This document shows, piece by piece, positions 1 to 22,020 of a DNA stretch of 64,000 nucleotides. This DNA is from Lepas anatifera (Eukaryota; Arthropoda; Thecostraca; Lepadidae), in the NCBI GenBank assembly GCA_034440635.1, contig JAOTON010000770.1, forward strand, positions 1 to 64,000, written 5' to 3'. Numbering within the stretch: the stretch's first letter is position 1; each line of letters opens with the position of its first letter. The translations under genes and the position numbers were made by a program. The notes beneath the pieces are model-generated. The model ran no database searches. It saw only the letters and a program-made list of their open reading frames with translations, and was not told where the DNA came from.

Positions 1-1560
1 GCCCACGTCATTCCCACGTGGGCCAACCAGATTCCCTCCGGGGGCCCAGGGACTTCGTGGATGGGGCCACACCAGTTTTCCGATGGGGGCCCACGATATT
101 CCTACGGGGCCCCACCCAAAATCATATGTTTCGTGAGTGGGGCCCCACCATTATACATCCATTTTGTGCACGGGGCCCATCAATTTTCCGATGGAGCCCA
201 CGACATTCCCACGGGGACCCCACCAGATTCCCTCTGGGGGCCAAAGACTTCGTGGATTTGGCCCCACCAGTTTCCCGATGGGGGCCCAAAACATTCCCTA
301 CTGGGGCCCGCACCCAAAATAATACATTTTGTGAGTGCAGCCCACCAGTTTCCCAATGGGGGCCCACGATATCCCTAGGGGGGCCCACCAGTTACCCCAT
401 GGGGACCCACGATGTCCCCACGGGGGCCCACCAGATTCCCTTTCGGGGCCCAGACTTCGTGGATGCGGCCCACCAATTTCCCGATGGGGCCCACGACATT
501 CCCACTGAAGCTTTACCAGATTCCCTCTCTGGGGGCCCATAAATGTAAGGACCACCAGTTTCCTCTATGCCCATAAATTGTATGGGTGGGGGCCCATCGG
601 TTCCCCGATATGAGCCCAAAGACTTCGTGGATGTGCCCACTAGCTCCGATGGGGGCCCACGACATTCCTACAGAGGGCCCATCCAAAATTATACATTTTG
701 TGCATGGGGTACCACCATTTACCCGAGAAGGGCCCACGAAATTCCTACGGGGGCCCCCACTCATACATCTTGTGCGTGGGGCACTACCAGTTTCCTGCGC
801 GATGGGAGCACGACATTCCCATGGGGGCACAGCAGATTCCCTCTGGGGGCCAGGGGCGGATGCAGGCCGACGGTTTGGGGGGGCAAAGGGACCTAAAATC
901 GGGGAAAAACATATGGTTTTTAAAGAAAACCGGCAAAAAATCGGCAAAAATCGGGCGGTTTGGGGGCAAATGCCTATTTTGCCCCCGCCCCCCTGAATCC
1001 GCCAGTGCTGGGGGCGCAAAGACTTCGTGGATGGGGCCCACCAATTTTCCGATGGGGCCCACGACATTCTCACAGGGGCTCTACTATATTCCCTCTGGGG
1101 TTCCATAAATGTTCTGGGGTCGGGCCCACCAGTCTCCCGATAAGGGCCCCAAGGACTTCGTGGATGGGGCCTCAGATGGGGCCCGCACCAGATTCCTTCT
1201 GGGACCCAAAGACTTGTGGATGGTAGGTACCCCACCAATTTCCGGATGGGGCCCACGACATTCTCACAGGGGCTCTACTAGATTCCCTCTGCTTCAGGGG
1301 CCATATACTTTATGGATGTGGGCCCACCAGTTTCCCGATGGGGGCCCCTTGTGATATTCCCACTGGTGCCCCACCAGATTTCTTCTGGGGGCCCATAAGC
1401 TTCGTAGGTGGGGTCCCACCATACTCCCGCTTTGGACCCATCAAAATTCCTTCTGGGGGCCCCTCACACTTCCAGGCTAAGTGCACCATGAGCTTACCGT
1501 CTATGGAGCCCACAAGCTTCCCGCTTCGGGTCCTACGATATTCCTAATGGAGCCCCAGTA
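1..1560. repeat. Degenerate tandem array of about 22-bp GGGGCCCA-headed subunits
   Basis: Subunits of roughly 21-23 bp each begin with GGGGCCC(A). They fall into recurring types: one ending CCAGTTTCCCGATG, one with CGACATTCCCAC, one with CCAGATTCCCTCTG, one with AAGACTTCGTGGATG, and an occasional longer type with an AT-rich ATACATTTTGTG core. The types recur in a partly regular order, which suggests a higher-order unit of four to five subunits. The array runs off the left edge of the window and decays after about 1.4 kb, with only faint similarity to about 1.86 kb. GGGGCCC is self-complementary, so every junction is a small palindrome. Open frames across it are by-products of the repeat. A MITE is inserted inside it. 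Confidence 0.9.
851..1007. mobile_element. 157-bp hAT-like MITE inside the GGGGCCCA array
   Basis: The left end reads CAGGGGCGGATGCAG and the right end CTGAATCCGCCAGTG, which are imperfect inverted repeats. Both sides are flanked by the identical 8-bp direct repeat CTGGGGGC (843-850 and 1008-1015), and an 8-bp duplication is the hAT signature. The interior is a pair of GGGGGCAAA/TTTGCCCCC-type arms with an A-rich middle and no coding capacity. The insertion interrupts an array subunit, so the array is older than the insertion. Confidence 0.85.
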
Positions 1561-1908
1561 GTTTACCTCTTCGGGCCATAAACTTCGTAGGTGGCCCCCA
1601 GCAGGTTCTCGACCGGAGGCCGAGCAAGCTTCTAGGCTAGGGACCAAATTAGCTTCTTGACTGGGGTCCATTAGCTTTACATCTGATGCTGATTGGGCCT
1701 CGACAAGCACCAGTCTGCGTGTCCCACCAATCTCAAGCCTGAGGCCCATTAACTCCCTGGCTGGGGAACCACCAACATATTATTTTCCCTGGACCCCCAC
1801 CAGACTCCCACAGGGAACCATCAGCTCTCCTTTTCTCCAGCTCCTCGCCTGGAGGTCCTGGTCCAATAAACTTTCGTATAAGGATCCATTCAAAGATCTC
1901 AATGCTCA

Positions 1909-2075
1909 CAGTGGCGAATCCAGAGATGGAAGGATCGGGGCAGAAAGTATTCTCCCGACCAACCTATTTTTCATGTGTATTTTCTGAAGAAGCATGATGT
2001 TTTTTTACGAGCAGTTTTTCACGAGTGATGATTGCCTGTTTGCCCACCCTAAACACCGGGGCACATCCGCCACTG
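1909..2075. mobile_element. Small hAT-like MITE of the CAGTGGCGGATCCAG family
   Basis: The left terminus is CAGTGGCGAATCCAG and the right terminus CATCCGCCACTG, in inverted orientation, about 167 bp apart. This is the same terminal family as the elements at 851, 13464 and 63892. No clean 8-bp target duplication touches the ends. The left flank AATGCTCA recurs about 30 bp beyond the right end (around 2101-2108), so the right boundary may lie further out or the duplication may have been rearranged. Confidence 0.6.
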
Positions 2076-4289
2076 CTTGCCTGATTTCTGCTATGAATGC
2101 TCAATGCTCATCATTAGAAGAATGACTGAAAACACAAACAACCCACATTACTGGCTACTTTTTTTAATTCTTTTTGATTATCCTCCTGGCCGATTCTTTT
2201 TTCTTTTTCTTTTAATTTTTTTTTTTTTTCTTTTAATTCTTTTTCACAAATCCTACACTTCGGCTCCATACCGTTTGTGTTCAGTTGGAAGATCGTGTGG
2301 TTTGAATTTAGTCAATTGCTTATTTGCCGCTCTCCTGTGAGCTGTGTGGCATTTTACGGACCGAGGTTGATTCCACGGGTTGGTTTCTGGTGTTCAGTTT
2401 TGGATCGACGTCTAGGCCACGGCTGCTTACCAGGTTTCCGGTCCTGGCTTCAGCAAGGTTTGTTTCTTGGTTGTGCTGCGCCCGGTAGCTGCTGTTGAGG
2501 CTGCTCCGTTTTAGAGTGGTGCCTCTCGTGGCGTCCTTTGTGGCTTAGAACTTCTTACTCAGTCTATTTGTTTCCGATTCGGATGCCATCCCGTGATCGG
2601 GTTCTGATGGTATGGATCCGGCGGTGTCGTTGCTGTGACCGCGGATTATTTTTTGGTGGTGGGTTATATCGGTCTTGACTCCATCGGGGCGCACGTAGGG
2701 GTATTAAGAAAGAGAGTGCAGTTTGGTTTTCGCTGGCCTGTCACGCGACATGGTTCAGATACCAATTATGCTAATCCATTTGTGTTGGGTTCATGCAGCT
2801 TTTATTCGATTTCCGCCGATGTTGGAATCTTTGACTTTGTCGCTACAGACTGGCTCGTTATTATCAGCAGTGATTTGGTTGTGATCTGGATTGGTTGAGA
2901 GAAGCCAAGAACGTCGTGCCGTGGTTGAGGGCGGTGACTTTATTTCAATGATCTAGCACGTTTCATTGCGCGGCAGTGATGTCGAGTCCTGTTTGTTCCG
3001 CTCCTGTGGGTGATCTCTCCTCATCGCCATCGCTCCTGCATCAGTGCACGTTTCAGTTGGCTCTGTTGCACTGTCTCAGCAGGCGAGGCTTGTACCAGCG
3101 GCACTCAAATGTTGTTTCACTCTTAGCAGCACCGGGCTTTCCAGTTTCATGCCATGACCGACGTCAGTGCTAGTCAATGGTGCCATCAACAGCAATCGTA
3201 GAGCAGTGCCGAGCTGGAGCTTACCCCCCAGGATGCTCTGCGCCTTTCCGTTTGGCTCCCATCCGGGAAATACATGTGGGCCTAGATGCTGATGATTCGT
3301 GTTCGATGTCAGTGTAGACGATACATTGTAGCATAATTTAAAAGGATATTCACCAGTCAGTGGTTTTTGCAAGGAGCTCTGTCCTCAGTGAAAAAAACTA
3401 CCACTGTCGACGTTTCCACACGATAGTGAGCCACTGACCTCTGATAATTGGGAGAGAAAGCAACGCAGAACAGCGCTGCTGCCTATTTCCAGACCTGCTG
3501 CAAATATAATTCTAACCTGACCAATTTGAAGATACGTTTTTAGTGAAGCACGGCATGAAATGTACTTGCTAGCTACTCAAAGAATGAGACATTATTCACA
3601 GTCAGCTAAAAAAGCGTTTCATATTGTCCGTGTTCTCGTGAGGCTCTGGAAGCATTTTGTTTTACTTGCATACAAAAGTTAGGCTGAAATAATCTTTTTG
3701 AATCGAAAGCACTTCCATATCCCGGAAAAGTTTGAGTGGGAGGCTTATTTATAAAACTCAATGACATACATGACATCTGACAATCCTTTGAGTAGGAATC
3801 TTTTTTAGAATGCTTTGTGGAATTTTAACCAATAGGTACATTGCTATTCTTGGGCATGAACAAAATGTTTCATGCCGTTTGCGTCCCAAAATTCATCGTG
3901 TACAGAGAAACAAGCTTTTCCAGAGCGGTGGTTAGCCCCTCCCACCTCCAAAGAGCAATTTAGGCATTTACCTACATACATAAGATCCGTTTCTGGGCCG
4001 ATCATACCGACAAGTTTTCTCTGGGGCCATTCATCCATCCACCCATTCAAGGGATCTCTCCTGGTCGGATGTACCACCAATCAAGAAATCCAGTGCTCGA
4101 AATGACGGATATCGTTACCAAGATTCTACTAGGATGTCCCGAGTCGAGAATCTGCCCCGCCCGGCCCGTGGGGGAGTTAAAGCTACCCATTCAACCAGCA
4201 TGGGTAAATGCAATGGTCGAGCAAGGGGCAATTCAAGACATTAATGAAATGCAGGTATTTTTGCCCATATCATGACCAATATCGAAAAA
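2076..4289. other. Stretch with no supported gene
   Basis: There are only short, unrecognisable open frames on both strands and a poly-T/TTTTC tract around 2155-2245. I see no splice-bounded coding segment, RNA gene or clear repeat boundary. Confidence 0.6.
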
Positions 4290-4383
4290 GGGGGCCCACC
4301 GTCCAGGGGGGCCCACCGTCCAGGGGGGCCCACCGTCCAGGGGGGGCCCACCGTCCAGGGGGGCCCACCGTCCAGGGGGCCCC
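4290..4383. repeat. Short tandem array of a 17-18-bp GGGGCCCACCGTCCAGG unit
   Basis: Five to six near-identical units sit head to tail, differing only in the length of the G run. They begin with the same GGGGCCCACC head as the array at the left edge of the window but have a different tail. About 30 bp downstream (about 4410-4427) is ATCCGCCGCCACTG, which resembles a hAT-like MITE right terminus, so the array may lie inside such an element; I could not find the other end. Confidence 0.85.
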
Positions 4384-5204
4384 GCGGAATATGCTTGCCC
4401 CCCAACCGAAATTAGCATCCGCCGCCACTGGGTAAAAGAGTAAGTAGCTTTGGATGCTGGTAATGAAGAAGCACTGTGATATTTTCATACAAAGCCATAC
4501 AACACTCATCCAAACCCGCGTCTACTTGCATCACACACGCCCGATTCGATTCGTCGATTCGTGCACCACAATCACTTTTTATTTATTTTATTTTAAGCTT
4601 GGCCAAAATGTCCGGAACCTAAGAAAATCATCAATTATATTTGATGACGTCATTAATATACATTTGTAATTTTTCCCTTACCAAAAATTAGTACAGTCTT
4701 AATTGTACATACTGAATAAACAAAAAATATTAAAAAATTTTAAAAACAAATTTATTACAAATTTTGTTTGTAATATTTGAATGATGTCACCAAAATCAGC
4801 TGATCACAATGTTTTCACATGTGACTTCTTCGGCAAAAAATATTTTTCTGGCATCATGGCGTCTGCGTTGCGGAATGGAGCTATTGGCGTCGAAAAACTT
4901 TGGCACCACGCTGCGAAGAGGGTAGGTTCGATTGTGTTTTAAAATTTGTATATGATTTCCAACTCACGCAGAACGTAGCTGGGTGGTTGGTCGTTAAAAG
5001 ACGTTCTATTCCGGGGAGGCAGTAGTGGCGCAGTCAGCTCTATATTAAAAAGACCTAAAATTATTGGAAAATGCTTATCAGTTTTATGATCATTCCCAGA
5101 TTTATGCGTCTTAAATATTTCCCCCTTAAGTTATATTTTGATTTTTATCACTGCCTAAAGAAGTGAAGTTGAAGCTGAGAAAGCTACAACGAGGCCCTTA
5201 TGGA

Positions 5205-6063
5205 CCAGTCTGCAAAGTATGGCAGCAGGCCAGACGAGTAGCACCAGCCATCTAAAATTCTCGCACCACCAGCATAAAACAATTCACACCAATCTGCCTC
5301 ATACCAGGGAGAAAAATACACCCATTCCTACCCACACAATGCAATGCTACCTCTGTTATAAGTTACTTAGTAAAGGACTTTTTATAAGGCCCCCTCCTGT
5401 GTCTTAATAACCATTCAGTCATTATTTGTTTGGTTTAAGTGTCACCTTCCTCATGCCAGTCTCGCAAATTTGCACCAGGCTGATAAAATTTGCACCACTC
5501 ACTCCAGTCTCCAAGAGCACATGCACCGACGAGATCATCATCATCATCATCATCTTTTTATTTCATTTTTACATAATGATAGGGAACAGAAGTAAGAGAA
5601 CAGAACAGCAAAAGATGACATGAGCAGAGCAAAGCAATAAGGAGCAACAAAAGGAAGACATAGGTATACAGCAACAAACAAAAGGAAGCAAGCGAGCACG
5701 TAGTTAGATTACGAAAATGAGAAGAGCCGTTACAAAAACAAACGAAACAGAACAAACGAACTGAGGAGAAAATATAATGCCAAAACACACTTGCAAGCAA
5801 GTGAAAGTTGAGTGCAAACAAAACAGACAGGAACAAATACAAATCTACGTAGTTAAATTATTAATAGATAAGTACAATAGATCAGTAGCGGACCCACATA
5901 TGTTGAGTTGTTTAGTCTAACGAAACCATTACTAAGCGAAAATAAGGAGGAACAAACCAAGCCAATTCAAATACAAAACAAAAACAAAAGAAAAAACAAG
6001 GAGAAGACATATCTCAGCAAGTAAGCAAGATCTCGTCGAAAATGCCATACCTTGCACACTGGC
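5205..6063 (+). repeat. Dispersed repeat, left copy, split by a retroposed insertion
   Basis: A segment of about 360 bp, rich in the words CACCAG, GCACCA and TTTGCACCA, is present here and again in inverse orientation at about 25869-26228. It starts near CAGTCTGCAAAGTATGGCAG and ends with CCATACCTTGCACACTGG. This copy is interrupted at its GAGATC/AAGATCTCGTC site by about 490 bp that is absent from the other copy. No coding capacity is evident, and the origin (MITE or SINE) is unresolved. Confidence 0.75.
5537..6026 (-). mobile_element. Retroposed fragment with an (ATC)n tail, nested in the 5.2 kb repeat
   Basis: The insertion begins with (ATC)n followed by TTTTTATTTCATTTTTACA and ends at CAAGATC. 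Comparison with the uninterrupted copy at 25.9-26.2 kb shows that (G/A)AGATC flanks both sides, a short, slightly diverged target duplication. A microsatellite at one end plus a target duplication indicates target-primed reverse transcription, with the 3' end to the left and therefore minus orientation. The A-rich body has no recognisable protein and is probably the 3'UTR end of a LINE or a SINE. Confidence 0.6.
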
Positions 6064-6550
6064 TTATGGAGCCTGTAACTTCCAAATTATCCTCTTCACT
6101 GGAAATGAACTGGTTACAGGGAATGTGGCACATTTATAACATGAGTTTAACTGAGATTGCCAAGTTTCAAAGCATGCCCAGAAATCTGGTACTCAATTAT
6201 ATCATTTGTCTTGAAAGTCAAAATTTCTGTGAAGAAAAGCTAAAAGCTTACCTGAAATGTACTTCAAATCAATGTACCCCAGCCAGGCGGCCACAGTTGT
6301 TGGCTGTTTTTGTGATGACAGAGCTGACAGCACAGTGAGTAATAAACGAATTGAAGCCCTTGAACCTATTGAATATGGTAGTTGTTGCTAGATCAAGAGG
6401 TCATCCACAGGCAGAGTTTTATTTTTTACCTTGGAGGAGCATTTTAAAAATGAAAATAATGAGCTCATTGTACATTTTTCAGAGAAATAATGGAAATTGT
6501 CAGGATTTTTGGCTCCACATGTTAGACTCGACATGTGAAGCATCTGCTCT

Positions 6551-7829
6551 TAATAATAATAATAATAATAATAATAATGTTTATTTCACACTCATGGTGT
6601 ATATCACACATGCATTCACATACACATCACATATCAGTACACGTGCATATCAGATTTCATCAGGCAAATACACATAAAACATTATATAATACATAATACT
6701 TGCCTAAAACACTGTTTGAGGCAGCCCTAATCGACATTAATCAGCCAATGCCTTCTTTGATTTCTGCAGCTTTGTGGGATATCATACCTCTCAAGCAACG
6801 CCTAATGTCTGAGTAGGAGCTACTATCCAAATCTAATTCCAAGAGGCCATATTTTCTTCTAATACACAAGCAATTTTGGGCTAAAATTCCTTCAAGAGAG
6901 ACTTTGCTAGTCCTCAAAGTAGCTAAAATGGAGTTGTTACTTGTGGAAAGAGCTTTCTTAAACAGTAGCTTATTTTTTACATCCTGTAGTGCGAAGGTAA
7001 AAATATCAAATTCGTCACAGATAATATGGTTGCTATGATGCAGCGGCTTACCAAGCAGTCGCTTGATGCAGGAGTGATAAGCCACACTAAATTTCCGGAG
7101 AGCCATTTTAGAGTTTTCAATGTTCCAAAGAACACTACCGAACAGGTGCCCGCAGTAAATTTGGAACAATTTAGCAAGTGTCCTTTTATTTGCATAGCCA
7201 ATCTTAGCTTTCAGTCTATTTGTGCTAAAGTAAACTGATCTTATTGCTCTAGATATGTCTGATGCATCGCAAAGAGTCGGAGTTAAAATGTGGCCTAGGT
7301 ATTTAAATTCCTCGACCCAACTAAGCTGGGTACCGTCTAACACAATGCTGGTTGTCCTGCTACCTGGACCAAAGAGATGTCGCATCTTCTTACCGTGAAA
7401 CATCATGCAGACCGTCTTTTTTACATTAAATTTCATATCCATCCCAACGGCAAAGTTTTCACATAGTGTGACTAGTTCCTGTAGGCCATGTCGTGTTGGA
7501 GATAACAAGACAACGTCGTCAGCATAAGCAAGAACGTTAACAGCACAATCATTGATGTGACATCCTAATCTCGATGACTGTACTTTATCAAGCAAACTAT
7601 CAATGTAGATACTGAAGAGGAGAGGAGAGGTGCAACCACCCTGCCTGACTCCATTATTAACTGTGAAAGGTTCTGAAAGTACCTTATCCCACTGGATTGC
7701 CACATTTTGGGAGCAGTACCATTGCTTCAATATTTTAACGTACTTAGTAGGTAAGCCTTTAGCTAAGAGAGCATCAAAAGTATTATTGTAAAGTAATATT
7801 GTAATGTAGAAAGGAAAACCTTTCAGCAA
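6551..7829 (-). mobile_element. 5'-truncated non-LTR retrotransposon (reverse transcriptase C-terminal part)
   Basis: A 362-codon minus-strand frame (6741-7829) encodes the palm and thumb of a non-LTR reverse transcriptase. The GVRQGGCTSPLLFSIYID block is followed by the catalytic YADDVVLLSP box, a conserved KTVCMMFHGKK stretch, and EEFKYLGHIL typical of the region after the palm. The N-terminal fingers, the first catalytic aspartate block and the endonuclease are absent, so the copy is truncated at its 5' end near 7.8 kb. Downstream in its own sense is a short 3'UTR and a (TTA)n tail, seen as (TAA)n on the plus strand at 6551-6578. Microsatellite tails occur in several LINE clades (CR1/L2/RTE-type); I cannot assign the clade. 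The frame is intact over the remaining part, so the insertion is fairly young. Confidence 0.9.
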
Positions 7830-9029
7830 TGTGCATCCTCTTCCTCATCTGTTGCAGTTTGCATGAATGTAATTGTGCTTTGTATTTTACTTGATTTGTT
7901 TACAATTTTCTCTTCTAATGGTTCTCTTGTGTCTATATGATTGTATGTTGAAGGATACCAGTCACTTGGACAGGTGCTGTTTAGGTAATAGCTAGTATGA
8001 AAAGGAGAAAAATGCATTCAATGCAAAATCACACCAAAAATAAACAATGTATACAAGAGGATATAAAAATACAAAAATATAAGAGGATGCACTTTTTCTA
8101 GCATGACAGAAAGTCAATTTTGTTTGCTTTGATGTTAAAAGCACACTGTTCATAAGTTCCTACATTGACTGAGTTTGGAAAGAGTGAACTATTTTGCACT
8201 TATGTTAAAGGACAAGAAAGAGTAGAGTTACTTCTCCCAATGAATTTTCTGATAATAATTTTCCTCTCAACTCTCAAAGCCTGCTCTTATTTGTATACCA
8301 TGACAGTGCCCAAACCATCTACCTACTACACTGCCTTTTGGAACCAGCAAGCAGCTCTTTGGTATCACATCAATGTTACCTCTGTTGAGGAAGTTCTGGC
8401 TGTAGAAGTGAAGAAGGCAACAGCATACATGCTATGTTAGGTTGCCAAGGATGCTGTTAATTTGTGTATAGGTGGATGGGCTTCATTTTTGAGTGACAGA
8501 ATGTGGTGATAATGTTGATGTTTAATAAATGTGTAACTACATCTTGGGGATTCATATCCATGGCATTTTCTTGGATTTGCACAGGACATTGGAGAAACAT
8601 CATGCCATCCTAATTCTCCCAAAATCTGGGATGCCATAGGGTACAGGATTTTCAGTTTCAGTCACCTAGGGTTCCATTTAATGTTGTTATTACCTCTCTC
8701 CCTGTCTTGCCCTCCATAGAGTAGCTGAACATCACATGTTTTCATTGGATAATCTCACCTTTTTGTCTCCATTCCCATGAGTTTGGTTGCAAATTCTGGT
8801 TGGATTCAGCTTTAGATTTGATTTGAATCATTTAAGACAGGTAGTCTGACCTTTGAAAGGAATATTCACCTTTGTCAAATTTCCAACAAGGACTGTTTAT
8901 GGACAATTGAAGTCCAGAAATCTGGAAATAACATTTTGTTTTCACCATTTAAACGAAATGTGGCTTATTCATAATTGGGCTTCAACTGCGATAGCCTGCC
9001 AAGAAACCGCTTGCTTGATATTTTATTTG
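7830..9029. other. Stretch with no supported gene
   Basis: AT-rich sequence with scattered short frames, none of which resembles a known protein or is bounded by convincing splice sites. The first part may be flank or decayed 5' sequence of the LINE on the left. Confidence 0.5.
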
Positions 9030-9600
9030 TCCCAGAACTTACCATTCGCAGAGAAAGGGCAAGTTCACCCCCTACCGGCACCGTCTTCCCAGTGTTTACA
9101 TGCTATGAGGCAATTTTAGGAAAGGACGTCATGCCTCAAGCCGCGTTGCGGAGACAAATTTTGATTTCTTGGATATATTTAAAACCCACGTTCTAAACGT
9201 GACGTGGGTACTGTCGATTATAAATGTGCATAACTTGTTGTATTGACTTGTTTGAAACCTCAAATATGTTTGAATGTATCAAGAAAAATTGGAGAAAGTG
9301 GTAAATGCCTCTCTCTTTGGTTCCTAAGCCACTTTAGCTAAGGAAGCTTCATATGTATTCATACTTTATGACTTTATTTATTTATTTATTTATATTTATA
9401 CTTAATGACTATTATTTTTCATACTTTATGACTTTTGACTTTTTTTCTTTATGGCTAACGGAGAAAAATTAAATATTAGGCCTATTAGTATTTTTCGGCA
9501 GAAATAAGACCAAGTCCATCGTTTTCAGCGTCGATTGCCCCTAAAACAACCACAGCCCGGTATTGCACCATGGTGCCACATTCCCTTTAAATTGCTCAAA
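9030..9600 (+). repeat. Dispersed repeat, copy 1 (second copy in SUCLA2 intron 7)
   Basis: Two blocks here match two blocks at about 19525-19930 in the same order and orientation. One contains TTCGCAGAGAAA followed by a CACATGGTAT/ACATGCTATG-type stretch. The other contains AATATTAGGC, then CAGAAATAAG, TCCAT, TTTTCA and TTGCACCA. The sequence between the blocks does not match, so these are remnants of a longer element with independent decay or insertions. No coding is seen. Confidence 0.6.
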
Positions 9601-9915
9601 ATAAAATATACCCTTTCTTCTCTCAATTTATGAACCATGTTTTGGCATCTGCATTACAATAGCTGTGATCAGTGACTCGCTTTAACCTGGTATCATCATC
9701 GATATTCCTTCCTCAATCATAATTAAAAGTGGAGCATTCCCTTTAAGAAACATTTTGCGTATCCCTTTGGACAATGAGCATACAATACACACCGTTAGGC
9801 ATTACTCGCTGCTCCATTCTTGTAATATAAAGCGTTTTTAAGCCACTACCCCTCCGCCGATGCACCCAGCTTTTGCATCCAGCGCCGTCCCAGCAGCTGC
9901 CGCGCTCTGCCACAG

Positions 9916-20224
<10,309 letters not shown>

Positions 20225-22020
20225 GCGTGCCGTGGTTGTACAGACGGGGCCGGTCCCCGCGCCACCTCTGCCGCACTCACGCGCGAAGAGGCGCCAGATA
20301 GTCGCAGAGAACACGGAGCGAGTCTTTAATTGTTGCATGAAAGGACTTGTTTCGTATGGCAATTGAGGGGTTCTTCTGTAGGCCTGCGCTTCTTCGCGTG
20401 TTTGCGGCGGTGATAGTATAGTGGTGTTCGAAGTCAAATGGAGCGAGAGGGTTAGACCGCGTGTCTGCCCGTTGTTAAATATGACGCGCTTGGTGTAAAG
20501 CCTCTGGTTTCTGAAGCGCAAGCATTTTGTGCGTGGACGAGATATGTGTGGCGTTTAGGTATGCGATGGTTGTTATGATTGGCTATTGAGTTTGTTGACT
20601 CCCTTGAACTGACGAAAGCATATCCGTGAGACAATACAAGTCAAACACATTAAGACCAGAATGCCAATGGTACCTTAAGAGTCCCCAAGAAGCGTTGGTC
20701 TAGCTTTTCTGTCTTTTCAAAGAATCTGGTAAGCGTAAGTCCAAATTCATGGTGTTTTCTTAGCTTGTGAAAATGGTGCTGGTAAAACACTATGTTCGGT
20801 GTAATGGGACTGGCAGCGGCATCCGCAGTTTTGAGTGAGGTGGGATCACCACATTTTACAAGATTTCTTCTGGGGATCTCTGCTATTGCGTTCGAGAGGG
20901 TTGGCTTCCCTGCGAGTTTGCACTTTAATGCGGTTTTGTTCCATTGGTTTGCTTGTTTCTACTCGCGGTTCCTACCACCAGTTTTTACGCCTTTTTCCCG
21001 TCTATGCTCTAGATTTGGCTCACGGAACTTGAAAGCATGAATCTTGCTCCGCCGAAATGTTAGTTTAGCTGGCGGAAGACCGAATACTATTACAATTCTT
21101 TAAAGATAAATGGTTTGGCCTTACCAAAATGTAGCATTCGTTGCAGTAGCAGCTTAGCCAAAACTGAATGGGGCGTTTCATGGCGACTCAGATAGCTACG
21201 AAGGATTTCGCTGTTATGTTTGAAAAAAGTCGAACAGGGAACATGGCCCAACGGTTGCCTGGTTACGCAACTGCTTGCAACGCGTTAATGTGTTATATTA
21301 TCCGGTCTGGGCGCCTGTTCGAAAACTCATTTGCAAAGATATTGGGCAATTTAATAGAGCAACTGCAACTATTTATTGTGTTCAGTGAGTCACTCATGTA
21401 TGGTCTGTGCTGTTTTGAAGACGTAATATAGAGGAGAGCTTTGTTCGGTGTTACGTCGCTGAAGTTGCTTGCGAGGGAAATAGCAAGATCGCAGTGCGTG
21501 GAGTCCTGACCTGGAATGGTCAACTGCGCTTAGCACACAGTCCTGCGAACGGAGGAAATGGTATAGGGAGCACTAAGACCTGACGTGGGTGAGCCATACC
21601 GACAACCATGTGAAAGATGTGTTTGAAAAACTAAAATATACATGTATTCACAACAGATGATAAATAGCTATCAAAAAAGTACGAAGTCGCAAGGCGCCGC
21701 GTACACTGGCGCATATAATAATTCTCCATCTGAGTTAAAGTATCACTTGGCTAATAGTGGAAAAACCACTCCCTATGTTGTCCACCGATAATCACACATT
21801 GAGTGCGTGTGTGCTCGTATCACAACGAAAAAGCCCCGTCCCATGGCAAAAAGTAATATCCAGACAGAAACCAATAAACGCGTGGACAAGGTAGATATTA
21901 CACAAGAGTCCCGGACTAACTGCCACCGGGTAGTTCCACAGTTCTTACAGCGAGCCGAATTCGCCCTGTTAACAAACACGCTGCTCTACACACGGACTTG
22001 CCAGCCGGCTGCGGCCGCGG
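20225..22020. other. SUCLA2 3' flank and intergenic sequence, no further gene
   Basis: The first few hundred bases presumably hold the SUCLA2 3'UTR; I did not find a convincing AATAAA close to the stop. The rest is unstructured to my eye and separates SUCLA2 (+) from the convergent MKRN2OS-like gene (-). Confidence 0.5.

Noticed and set aside
18..1256. Several Pro/Gly-rich frames in the first 1.3 kb
   Set aside because: They follow the GGGGCCC array in all frames and strands, with no protein-like composition apart from the repeat.
4290..4383. CRISPR-like array
   Set aside because: The repeats are directly adjacent with no unique spacers, and the genome is animal.
6042..6338. 98-codon frame with a protein-like look (MPYLAHWLMEP...)
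   Set aside because: Its start lies in the end of the dispersed repeat, there are no splice sites or family resemblance, and composition is AT-driven.
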